A stretch of DNA of 22,311 nucleotides, taken from a virus. This document shows positions 8,102 to 14,227 of this stretch, piece by piece (within the stretch, counting starts at the first letter, position 1; the number at the start of each line of letters is the position of its first letter). Under the pieces are notes generated by a model. The model ran no database searches, was not told the origin of the DNA, and saw only the letters and a list, made by a program, of their open reading frames with translations. Where the stretch lies: the IMG/VR virus record IMGVR_UViG_3300031758_000632, positions 1 to 22,311 of that record. One strand, written 5' to 3'. The position numbers and the translations under genes are program-made.

Positions 8102-8367
8102 GTTTTATCCTTTGTGTAAAGCGCAATTGGTTTGTAGATGCCTGAAGGTTTTTTCCACCGGAAATATCGATGCCCAGTTGCGTTCTCGCAAAGGTATGCA
8201 ACTGGCTCTGGAACTGTTATTGAGATCACGCCAGCTTGGCTGGGTGTTGGCTGCTCCAGGTATTGAGCGTAAACACGATCAGCGACAAGGGCGGCAAAGT
8301 GTTCAATGTCACCATGCAGGGTCAGGCCATTGTCTTCAATCAGTTTAAAAATTTCGTCTTTGGTCAT
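8098..8367 (-). CDS. 89-aa protein of unknown function
   Basis: I chose the ATG at 8367 rather than an in-frame ATG at 8379 because 8367 forms a 4-bp ATGA overlap with the stop of the 31-aa membrane peptide gene and has GGTGG about 7 bases upstream. The N-terminal half is a helix pair (TKDEIFKLIEDNG, EHFAALVADRVYAQYL). The C-terminal half contains EPVAYLCENATGH and YKPIALYTK, a 'PVAY...PLY' end I recognise in many small phage proteins of unknown role. The single Cys gives no metal site. It is the second gene of the minus operon. Confidence 0.6.
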   Translation of the reverse strand: MTKDEIFKLIEDNGLTLHGDIEHFAALVADRVYAQYLEQPTPSQAGVISITVPEPVAYLCENATGHRYFRWKKPSGIYKPIALYTKDKT

Positions 8368-8459
8368 GCCGACCACCATGCCACCAAAAGTGCGGCCATG
8401 CCAACGCCAATGGCCAAGGCAGTCAAATAATCCAAGAGGGATTCGGTTGAGGGTTTCAT
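8364..8459 (-). CDS. 31-aa single-pass membrane peptide
   Basis: Read directly: ATG at 8459-8457, TGA at 8366-8364. After MKPSTESLLDY it has a hydrophobic stretch, LTALAIGVGMAALLVAWWSA, running to the end: one membrane span with the charged N-terminus outside the span. The stop overlaps the next start in the ATGA arrangement used throughout this phage, which supports reality despite the short length. It is first in the minus operon, 27 bases from the predicted transcript start. Function unknown; a membrane-acting early protein or small holin-like peptide are possibilities. Confidence 0.5.
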   Translation of the reverse strand: MKPSTESLLDYLTALAIGVGMAALLVAWWSA

Positions 8460-8477
8460 TGGTTTCTTTCGTTTAAG

Positions 8478-8499
8478 TTGCACAGTAGTAACAGTGTAA
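8478..8499. promoter_or_regulatory. Imperfect 22-bp palindrome, candidate operator
   Basis: TTGCACAGTAG followed by TAACAGTGTAA: 7 of 11 half-site positions are symmetric, with intact outer TT.CAC/GTG.AA. It covers the predicted -10 hexamer of the minus-operon promoter, a usual place for a repressor site. The nearby small XRE-like protein is the obvious candidate ligand. Confidence 0.35.
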
Positions 8500-8522
8500 G
8501 ACAGAAAACAAATATCTTGCAA
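8493..8522 (-). promoter_or_regulatory. Candidate promoter of the minus-strand early operon
   Basis: On the minus strand, -35 TTGCAA (8522-8517), an 18-base spacer, then -10 TACACT (8498-8493); 4 of 6 consensus matches each. Transcription would start near 8486, giving a leader of about 27 bases before the 31-aa gene. The sequence between the divergent genes is AT-rich. Confidence 0.4.
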
Positions 8523-8530
8523 GAATTATT

Positions 8531-8555
8531 TTTATGTGTTGTTTTTATACATAAA
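8531..8555. promoter_or_regulatory. 7-bp inverted repeat, candidate operator
   Basis: TTTATGT (8531-8537) and ACATAAA (8549-8555) form exact arms with 11 bases between them, centred 32 bases upstream of the XRE-like gene. It overlaps the spacer of that gene's predicted promoter. Spacing of about two helical half-turns fits a dimeric HTH regulator. Confidence 0.4.
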
Positions 8556-8568
8556 GCGCAATTAGAAT
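8539..8568 (+). promoter_or_regulatory. Candidate promoter of the XRE-like gene, possibly leaderless
   Basis: -35 TTGTTT (8539-8544), 18-base spacer, -10 TAGAAT (8563-8568, 5 of 6 matches). The expected start of transcription falls on or next to the ATG at 8575, and no Shine-Dalgarno sequence precedes that ATG. This would make a leaderless message, as for lambda cI from its maintenance promoter. Confidence 0.35.
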
Positions 8569-8574
8569 GCGGTC

Positions 8575-8775
8575 ATGCAATCAATTCACGATATCAAGGT
8601 AAAGGCCAAGGCTCACAAGATCACCATGGCTGCGGTGTGTAATGAGGCTGGCATCCAACAGTCCCAGGTGAGCCGATGGCTGTCTGGAACTGTTGAGCCA
8701 CTGTGGACATCAGTCAATCAATTGCACTTGGCCCTTGAGAAACTGATCGACAGATCACCAGTCGTTATCGACTGA
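8575..8775 (+). CDS. Small XRE-like helix-turn-helix regulator (Cro/CI type)
   Basis: 66 residues, the length of Cro-like repressors, and a single HTH domain. Helix 2 and recognition helix 3 are visible at about residues 17-36 (TMAAVCNEAGIQQSQVSRWL), followed by SGTVEP and a helix TSVNQLHLALEKLID. It is divergent from the minus early operon and sits by two palindromic candidate operators, so it most likely controls that operon and itself. There is no C-terminal oligomerisation or protease domain, so lysogeny cannot be inferred, and no integrase is present in the window. Its last 21 bases overlap the end of the SSB gene on the other strand. Confidence 0.75.
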   Translation: MQSIHDIKVKAKAHKITMAAVCNEAGIQQSQVSRWLSGTVEPLWTSVNQLHLALEKLIDRSPVVID

Positions 8776-9324
8776 CTCGGCCACTGGCGCAGAGCCTTTG
8801 CCTGCCACCACTCCAAAGTCACTGGCCGCTGATGGCTTTGCACCACCCAGCGAATCACCCTTGGCCAAAAGCATGATGTTGTTGAGACCATACGACACAC
8901 CCTTATTGCCAGCCTGGTCATAAGCATAAGCATTTAGACTGACTCGGCCATAGTCGCCAGACACAATATCTTGGCTGCCCAAGATGTCATGGCCATGGGC
9001 ATCCACTGCGCCAGGCTTATTGGTTGACTTGGTGTTGAAGAAATAGTGGCCAGCGTACTCAGGCCCAAGTGGTCCGCCATCAGATTTGACTTCAGTATCG
9101 CCATCACGCAAGGGATTGCGCACAGTCTTGGGAATCTTGTCCCCGAACTTGGCGGTCAATGCGGCCTTGGCTGCCGCTTTCAATTGGTTCACAGTCTCGG
9201 TGTCTGTTTTGGGGACAAGCACTTGGGTTGAGAACTCTTCTTTCCCGTTCATTTCATTCTTGCGAGCTGTTAAAGCTGAGAAATAAGAAAAACGAACTTT
9301 TCCGGTTACGACTCTTGTTGACAT
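8755..9324 (-). CDS. Single-stranded DNA-binding protein, DUF2815 family
   Basis: 189 residues, start ATG preceded by AAAAGGAAAAAACC. The start (TGKVRFSYFSALTARK) and FSTQVLVPKTD, the VRNPLRDGDTE loop, YAGHYFFNTKS and GRVSLNAYAYD with GVSYGLNNIMLLAKGD match the DUF2815 phage family, regarded as OB-fold single-strand binders. The C-terminus is acidic and ends in an aromatic residue (ESVDNDW), like T7 gp2.5 and bacterial SSB tails that recruit replication partners. It is transcribed away from the SNF2 helicase across a 111-bp control region, the other replication genes being on the plus strand. It probably coats phage single strands during replication and recombination. Confidence 0.85.
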   Translation of the reverse strand: MSTRVVTGKVRFSYFSALTARKNEMNGKEEFSTQVLVPKTDTETVNQLKAAAKAALTAKFGDKIPKTVRNPLRDGDTEVKSDGGPLGPEYAGHYFFNTKSTNKPGAVDAHGHDILGSQDIVSGDYGRVSLNAYAYDQAGNKGVSYGLNNIMLLAKGDSLGGAKPSAASDFGVVAGKGSAPVAESVDNDW

Positions 9325-9357
9325 GGTTTTTTCCTTTTAAGGGTTTAGGTTTTTACG

Positions 9358-9377
9358 TTTCTGTCGTCAAACAGAAA
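9358..9377. promoter_or_regulatory. 20-bp palindrome with a -35 hexamer in its centre
   Basis: TTTCTGT (9358-9364) and ACAGAAA (9371-9377) are exact inverted arms. The six bases between them read TTGACG on the minus strand, a 5-of-6 match to a -35 element for the SSB gene. The half-site ACAGAAA also occurs at 8501-8507 in the other divergent region, hinting at a shared regulator. Confidence 0.45.
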
Positions 9378-9407
9378 TTGCACTTTAGCACAAATGTCAG
9401 TTAAGAT
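9378..9407 (+). promoter_or_regulatory. Candidate promoter for the replication module
   Basis: -35 TTGCAC (9378-9383), 18-base spacer, -10 TAAGAT (9402-9407). It begins directly beside the palindrome and would start transcription about 20 bases before the helicase ATG, with AGGAAA as ribosome binding site. Probably drives the plus-strand genes through the primase-helicase. Confidence 0.4.
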
Positions 9408-9435
9408 GCCTGCAAGTTAAAACGAGGAAACGATC

Positions 9436-10662
9436 ATGCAACTATTCCCCCACCAGCAAGAGGCCAAGCTCTTCTTGCTGTCCAGGCGCAGGGCCATATT
9501 GGCCGACCAGCCACGGGTTGGTAAGACGCTACCCACAGCAGCTGCTGCACTTGAAAACCTACCCGCACTGATCGTCTGCCCAGCCATTGCCAAGACAGTT
9601 TGGGAATCTGCCTTTGCCAAATTAGCCCCGAACGTCTCGGTCCATGTTGTCAATGGAAAACGCGAGGCTTCAGAGGTAAATAGCGCAGATATCACCATCA
9701 TTAACTACGATGTGTTGCAATACGCACAAACAGATTTGGACAGATATAACACTCTAGTTTTGGATGAGTGCCACAGAATCAAGAATCCAAAAGCCCAAAG
9801 GACCAAGGCCGCCATGCTGGCCATGAAGAAGATTTCTTTTGTTTATGCATTGTCTGGCACACCAATTCCAAATCGGCCCATCGAGCTGTGGCCCATCTTG
9901 CACGGCCTTGGCATTTACAGGGGCGGCTGGTTTGACTTTGCAGGCCGATACGCCAAGATGTGGGTCGCCCCATGGGGCTTGGATACCAGTGGCGCATCTA
10001 ACCTGGTTGAACTCAAAGACATGATGAAGCCCCATGTCATGCGCAGAAAAAAAGAAACCATCTTCAAAGACTACAAAGAGCCACAAGTCAGCCTGATCAC
10101 CTTTGATTTACCCAACGACAAACGTGAGCAAAGTTTTGATGCCGATGCCTTGATGGCAAACCCCAACGCCTTGCTGGCCTTTGAGGGTCTGGCCGAAGTC
10201 ATGCGCGAGGCCGGAATGCGCAAAGTCAAGGCGGCCAGTGAATTCATCGATGACTTGCTCCAGGCCGATGAGCCAGTGGTGGTGTTTGCGCACCACAAAG
10301 ATGTGGTCCAAGCCCTGCAAGATGAACTCAAAACCCACAAGCCCGTGACAGTAGTGGGGGACACTACAAGAGCCAAGCGCGACAAGGCCATTGCAGATTT
10401 TCAGTCTGGCCAGACCAAATGCATCATTGGCAACATTGCCGCCATGTCTGAAGGTGTAGACCTATCCGCTGCCGACACGATTGTCTTTGTTGAATGCACT
10501 TGGTCCACATCAGCACTGGAGCAGGCCAGCAGCAGAGTCGAAAACATCAACAAATCAGGCATTCCACCCGTCATCTACATATTGACCATCAAGGCCAGCT
10601 TGGACCATACAGTCTTGGCCAAGGTCTTAAAGAAACTGAATATCGTCAATCAAATCATTTAA
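9436..10662 (+). CDS. SNF2/DEAD-type DNA helicase
   Basis: 408 residues with two RecA-like domains. Q-like motif LFPHQQEAK; motif I DQPRVGKT (24-31), slightly divergent from the usual GLGKT; motif Ia LIVCPA; motif II LDECHRIKNP (107-116); motif III LSGTPIPN. The second domain has VVVFAHHKDVVQAL, then SEGVDLSAADTIVFVECTWS and the motif VI area EQASSRVENI, where SNF2 proteins usually have Q..GR.HR. Family role: ATP-driven translocation on double-stranded DNA, seen in many phages beside replication and recombination genes. The ribosome site is AGGAAA. It is followed 12 bases later by the DUF2800 nuclease, so probably one operon. Confidence 0.85.
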   Translation: MQLFPHQQEAKLFLLSRRRAILADQPRVGKTLPTAAAALENLPALIVCPAIAKTVWESAFAKLAPNVSVHVVNGKREASEVNSADITIINYDVLQYAQTDLDRYNTLVLDECHRIKNPKAQRTKAAMLAMKKISFVYALSGTPIPNRPIELWPILHGLGIYRGGWFDFAGRYAKMWVAPWGLDTSGASNLVELKDMMKPHVMRRKKETIFKDYKEPQVSLITFDLPNDKREQSFDADALMANPNALLAFEGLAEVMREAGMRKVKAASEFIDDLLQADEPVVVFAHHKDVVQALQDELKTHKPVTVVGDTTRAKRDKAIADFQSGQTKCIIGNIAAMSEGVDLSAADTIVFVECTWSTSALEQASSRVENINKSGIPPVIYILTIKASLDHTVLAKVLKKLNIVNQII

Positions 10663-10674
10663 CCAGGAGAAACC

Positions 10675-11682
10675 ATGCAACACGAAACCAGAAAACACGC
10701 CCGACTCTCAGCATCACGAACAGATCGGTTTATGCAATGCCCAGGCTCATATCGCCTCGAATCCCTCATGCCATGGGAGCCAGCTGGCGAGGCTGCTGCC
10801 ATTGGCACAGCCATCCATGAGCTGTCAGAGATCATTCTGCGCGGTGGTGCAATCCCCACTGGCACTGACCCTGACCATTTGTCCATGGCCCAAGGCTATG
10901 CCAACTTTGTCAATACTTTGGTAGAAAACCCCAGAAAGAAGCTGATCGAAGTTAACCTTGATGAAGGCTTGAAGTCTCTGCACCCAGCGCTTGGTGGCAC
11001 AGCTGATGCCATCCTGGTCGATGGCAACCATCTTCATGTCATTGATTTGAAGACTGGCCGTGTGGCCGTTGACGCAAATGACAACAAGCAGCTCTTGACT
11101 TATGCCCTTGGTGCAATGCGCCAGCTCAAAGCGCCAGACACCATCGAATGCACCATGCACATTTTCCAGCCCCGTGTTGGCCACAGCAAGTGGACAGTGT
11201 CTGGCAATTACTTGAATTTGCACGGCAGGCGCTTGAAAGAGGCTGCCGAGCTGGCGCTCACTGGCGATGCCCCCACAAACCCATCACCCGATGCTTGCCG
11301 ATACTGCAAGGCCAAGACCATTTGCCCATCCATGCGCGAGAAGGTCCAAGAAGTCGCTAGGAGCGATTTCAAGCCTGACACCACTGTTACCCCAGAGATG
11401 CTAGATAACGCTGTCCTGATGGCCGCATGGGCCGATGCCGTGCAGTCTGCTGCCAAGGCTCAGATCACTGAAGGCAAAGCGATTGACGGCTGGACCATGC
11501 GCGCAGGCCGTAAGACAAAATTCTGGAAAGACGAGGCTTTGGTCATGGAAGCATTCAAAGACAACTTGAAGGTGTGGGAACTCAAAAGCCCCAGCGCTGT
11601 CTTGAAACTTGGTGTCGAGGTGAGCGAAGACCTAGTCGGTGAGAAGAGTGCTGCGCCCAGTCTTGTCAAGGCCAAGGAATGA
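10675..11682 (+). CDS. DUF2800 nuclease, Cas4/RecB-like PD-(D/E)XK fold
   Basis: 335 residues, ribosome site AGGAGA. An N-terminal SASRTDRFMQCPGS carries Cys22 and precedes the GTAIHELSE helix with its conserved His. The core has LGGTADAILVDG and VIDLKTGR, supplying the acidic residues and Lys of a PD-(D/E)XK site (about residues 104-130). At about 205-217, DACRYCKAKTIC gives three more Cys, so four Cys frame the nuclease as in the iron-sulfur Cas4/AddB nucleases. It probably processes DNA ends alongside the SNF2 helicase and DUF2815 SSB, an association common in phages. The 3' end overlaps the 30-aa membrane peptide gene in an ATGA junction. Confidence 0.85.
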   Translation: MQHETRKHARLSASRTDRFMQCPGSYRLESLMPWEPAGEAAAIGTAIHELSEIILRGGAIPTGTDPDHLSMAQGYANFVNTLVENPRKKLIEVNLDEGLKSLHPALGGTADAILVDGNHLHVIDLKTGRVAVDANDNKQLLTYALGAMRQLKAPDTIECTMHIFQPRVGHSKWTVSGNYLNLHGRRLKEAAELALTGDAPTNPSPDACRYCKAKTICPSMREKVQEVARSDFKPDTTVTPEMLDNAVLMAAWADAVQSAAKAQITEGKAIDGWTMRAGRKTKFWKDEALVMEAFKDNLKVWELKSPSAVLKLGVEVSEDLVGEKSAAPSLVKAKE

Positions 11683-11771
11683 GGCCAGGTTATGTCTGGG
11701 TTTTACTTCTGGCCGTGCTGACTGCCTTTTGGACCTACATGATCCATTTGGCTTTTCTCTGGCAAGCATAG
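11679..11771 (+). CDS. 30-aa single-pass membrane peptide
   Basis: Read directly: ATG of an ATGA overlap with the nuclease stop, TAG at 11769-11771. The product MRPGYVWVLLLAVLTAFWTY continues MIHLAFLWQA: one membrane span with a positively charged N-terminus. The coupling to the upstream gene and the hydrophobic reading argue against chance. Function unknown; its position in a replication module makes an early membrane role more likely than lysis, though a holin-like function cannot be excluded. Confidence 0.5.
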   Translation: MRPGYVWVLLLAVLTAFWTYMIHLAFLWQA

Positions 11772-11800
11772 AATCCACAACTCACGCCCCCAAAAGAAAA

Positions 11801-11828
11801 GCCTGGCAGCGCGTTAACACTACCAGGC
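11801..11828. terminator. Stem-loop upstream of the primase-helicase
   Basis: GCCTGGCAG (11801-11809) pairs with CTACCAGGC (11820-11828) with one mismatch and a 10-base loop. Downstream on the plus strand there is no T tract. On the minus strand it is followed by CTTTTCTTTT, so it could stop antisense transcription, or act as an RNA structure in the leader of the primase-helicase gene. Confidence 0.35.
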
Positions 11829-11855
11829 CAAAGTCCAACTCAAGGGCAACTAACA

Positions 11856-14024
11856 ATGAAACACCCAACTAAAGGAATTTCAGTGGCAATCATAACTGAA
11901 ACACCCCAAAACGACACGTTTGTCCAGTCCCAGTCTGTGGCCTGCAAGATAGGCGCAGTCGCACCCGATGCCGTCTTTTGTACCTTTGCCCTGCAAGGCA
12001 ATAAAAAGATTCCATACAAGCGAAGCGGCCAAGGTGTTGCACGGGATACAGACCCAGCAGAACTCTACACATCCGAAGACATTTGGGCCATGGAGTCAGC
12101 CCCAAGTGGCCAATACCTTGGCCTTGTCCAGCAGCGCCCCATCATCAGCGCATCAGGAAACTATTTGGTTTGCCTTGATGTAGACATGAAACACGCCTCT
12201 GGCCCGACCAACGTGGCCATTCAGCGCATGGCAAAGTATGTCAAGCAAAAGAAGATGCTGACCGAGGTTTCTGTCTCAGGCCGTGGCCGTCATGTCTTCT
12301 TATGGGTCTCACCACCCAAAGAATCTGACCTGGTGCTGCCCAAGTACAAGCTAGGCGGTGGTCAGGAACTGGAAGTATTTGGCCTCCCAAACAGTGCCGG
12401 AAAGTCAGTGCTACTCAGTGGCAACGCTGTGGTGGGTGAATTCCAAGAGGCTGTGGACCTTTTTAGTCTTCTACAAGACTGGGGCATCATCGAGCAGCAC
12501 CAGATGCAAGAGCCAAAGCCTGCACCACCTACACAATCATTTGACTTCACCCAATTAGGCTCAAGACTTGAAGACAGCGATCTTGATCGTGCCATCAAGG
12601 CTTTGCACCACATCAGCCCCGACTGTGACTATGACCAGTGGATTGAGCTAGGCCAAGCGCTGCACACCGAATTCGGAGAGGCTGGTCTTGGCCCATGGAT
12701 GCAATGGTCTATGGCTGGCCAGAAGTTTGCCGGCACAAAAGACATTGAGACCCACTGGAAGTCATTCCACCAGGGCAAAGGTGTTGGTCTTGGCACACTC
12801 TACAAACACGCCAAGGACTGTGGCTGGGAAGCCCCAACCAAGCAGACCGAGCGTAAAAGTGCGGTGGAAGACTTTGCAGCGGTGATCAGTCAGGCCCAAG
12901 CACCAGTGGCCACAGATGAAGTCAAAGGCTGGCCAGAGCGCCATCTATTCATTGGCCAGATCAAGCCGATCCGCTACATGGTTAAAGGATTCTGGGCGCA
13001 CAGTTTCATGGTACTGGCCGGTCAGCCTGGCATTGGCAAGACCACGGCCATCATCAGTCTTTGCATGGTCATGGCAGGCTTACAGGCCAAGGACTGCCAA
13101 CTTACAGCCACCAAAAAGCGCAAAACAATCATCGTGACTGAAGACTCTGACCAGGTTGAAAGAACATTAACAGGCTATGCACGGCATTATGGGATAAACC
13201 CCAAAGCATTATCAGACTGGTTTGTCATCATCGATGCCAAAAGGTCCAATGTGAAAGATTTACTCATGCTTGCGCATAATGTAATAAACCACACGATTGA
13301 TAATATCCGGCCATTATTGGTACTTGACACGGCCAATGCCACCATGGATATTGATAATGAGAATGACAACTCTGAAGTGGGTGCATATATTGCCGCCCTA
13401 AAGCAGACCATCTATATCCAACTGGACACGCCAGTCTGCATCATCACCCACACGAACAAAACAATCAGCAAGTCAGACTCAGATGCCACAGCCCGTGGAG
13501 CAAGTGCATTCACGGGTGACGCAACCCTCACCGGCATTCTGTTTGAAGACGAGACCAAGACCCGATATATGCGCCTGGTCAAAACCCGTTACCAACCCAA
13601 CTTCAGAGAAATTAAATTCCATAGTGATGTCTTTGCCGACACAGTCTTGGATGAAGATGGAGATATCCAAGAGCAGATGGTGCTACTGGTAGTCCCAGAA
13701 ATGTCATCAGAGGAAGACCGAAGGCAGGCAGCCAATGACAGGATGAATGACAAGCGCCAGCAACAAGTCCAAGATGCCGCAGATGCTGCCTGCAACTTTG
13801 TCCAAAGCATCATCAATGCTAAAGGCGCAGTCATTATGCGCAGAGGGTCAGGGCGGCCATCAGTGCCAAAGGAGATGGCAGGGATGCACCAACTTGAGTG
13901 GGCCGACATCTACCAAGCAGTGCCAATGGCTGACCAAAGCTATGCCAGACGGGCAGTAGGCGCGGCTATTTTCCAGCGCTTCTGTCAGGACCAATCAGGC
14001 AATGGGTGGGTGCAAATAAAGTAA
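11856..14024 (+). CDS. Primase-helicase: prim-pol, PriCT-like and RecA-type ATPase domains
   Basis: 722 residues from the ATG at 11856 (AAGGG 9 bases upstream). A GTG at 11883 with AAGGAA 5 bases upstream is an equally good start. The N-terminal archaeo-eukaryotic primase-like domain shows CLDVDMKHASG (acidic metal-binding pair, about 105-112) and SVSGRGRHVFLWV (140-152). A PriCT-2-like segment DCDYDQWIELGQALHTEFG (254-272) follows. The ATPase domain has Walker A LAGQPGIGKTT (about 386-396), Walker B LLVLDTANA (about 485-493) and THTNKT after it, as in RepA/AAA_25 hexameric helicases. It would make primers and unwind the fork. The C-terminus may carry a small DNA-binding domain. Its stop codon lies in the first repeat of the candidate origin, so initiator gene and origin are adjacent, as in many plasmids. 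Confidence 0.85.
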   Translation: MKHPTKGISVAIITETPQNDTFVQSQSVACKIGAVAPDAVFCTFALQGNKKIPYKRSGQGVARDTDPAELYTSEDIWAMESAPSGQYLGLVQQRPIISASGNYLVCLDVDMKHASGPTNVAIQRMAKYVKQKKMLTEVSVSGRGRHVFLWVSPPKESDLVLPKYKLGGGQELEVFGLPNSAGKSVLLSGNAVVGEFQEAVDLFSLLQDWGIIEQHQMQEPKPAPPTQSFDFTQLGSRLEDSDLDRAIKALHHISPDCDYDQWIELGQALHTEFGEAGLGPWMQWSMAGQKFAGTKDIETHWKSFHQGKGVGLGTLYKHAKDCGWEAPTKQTERKSAVEDFAAVISQAQAPVATDEVKGWPERHLFIGQIKPIRYMVKGFWAHSFMVLAGQPGIGKTTAIISLCMVMAGLQAKDCQLTATKKRKTIIVTEDSDQVERTLTGYARHYGINPKALSDWFVIIDAKRSNVKDLLMLAHNVINHTIDNIRPLLVLDTANATMDIDNENDNSEVGAYIAALKQTIYIQLDTPVCIITHTNKTISKSDSDATARGASAFTGDATLTGILFEDETKTRYMRLVKTRYQPNFREIKFHSDVFADTVLDEDGDIQEQMVLLVVPEMSSEEDRRQAANDRMNDKRQQQVQDAADAACNFVQSIINAKGAVIMRRGSGRPSVPKEMAGMHQLEWADIYQAVPMADQSYARRAVGAAIFQRFCQDQSGNGWVQIK

Positions 14025-14071
14025 AGCGGTAAACAGGTAGTAAACAGGTAGTAAAGCGGTATACCTGTTTA
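14022..14071 (+). repeat. Iteron-like 10-bp repeats, cluster 1
   Basis: Copies of TAAAGCGGTA (14022-14031, 14052-14061) and TAAACAGGTA (14030-14039, 14041-14050), and one inverted TACCTGTTTA (14062-14071). Spacings are 8, 11 and 11 bases; 11 is about one helical turn, putting copies on one face of the DNA. The last two copies form a 20-bp imperfect palindrome. The first copy begins at the primase-helicase stop codon. Confidence 0.85.
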
Positions 14072-14093
14072 GACAATGGCTGGCTCTGTTGGT

Positions 14094-14120
14094 ATAAGTG
14101 GGGGTCGTAGACCCACTTAT
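14094..14120. repeat. Hairpin next to a DnaA box
   Basis: ATAAGTGGG (14094-14102) pairs with CCCACTTAT (14112-14120); TC/GA pairs continue inside after a GG bulge, closing on the loop GTA. The right arm ends in the first four bases of the DnaA box at 14117, so extrusion and DnaA binding would compete. Confidence 0.6.
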
Positions 14121-14125
14121 CCACA
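14117..14125 (+). other. DnaA box TTATCCACA
   Basis: A perfect match to the high-affinity bacterial DnaA box (TTATNCACA). It lies between the two iteron-like clusters, in the non-coding stretch 14025-14227. Confidence 0.6.
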
Positions 14126-14153
14126 GGCAAGTCTGGCAAGTTTTGTGATGGTG

Positions 14154-14206
14154 AAAAGTAAAGCGGTAAAGCGGTAGATTTCCTTTGTCCATACCGCTTT
14201 ACTTTT
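14154..14206. repeat. 15-bp perfect inverted repeat with two more iteron-like copies
   Basis: AAAAGTAAAGCGGTA (14154-14168) and its exact complement TACCGCTTTACTTTT (14192-14206), 23 bases apart. A second direct TAAAGCGGTA lies at 14167-14176, offset by 8 as in cluster 1. On the plus strand the right arm is followed by AACGATTTTT, so a weak terminator role is also possible for the primase-helicase transcript. Confidence 0.85.
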
Positions 14207-14227
14207 AACGATTTTTGGAGGTTATCG

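Noticed and set aside
11772-11855. A further small gene between the membrane peptide and the primase-helicase
   Set aside because: No start with a ribosome site and only short frames; it holds a stem-loop.
11890-12105. Minus-strand open frames under the primase-helicase, helicase and structural genes
   Set aside because: They lie opposite strong plus-strand genes, with no ribosome sites, no junctions and no family features.
14022-14206. CRISPR array
   Set aside because: Repeats are only 10 bases, spaced 8 or 11, partly inverted, and there are no spacers of constant length.
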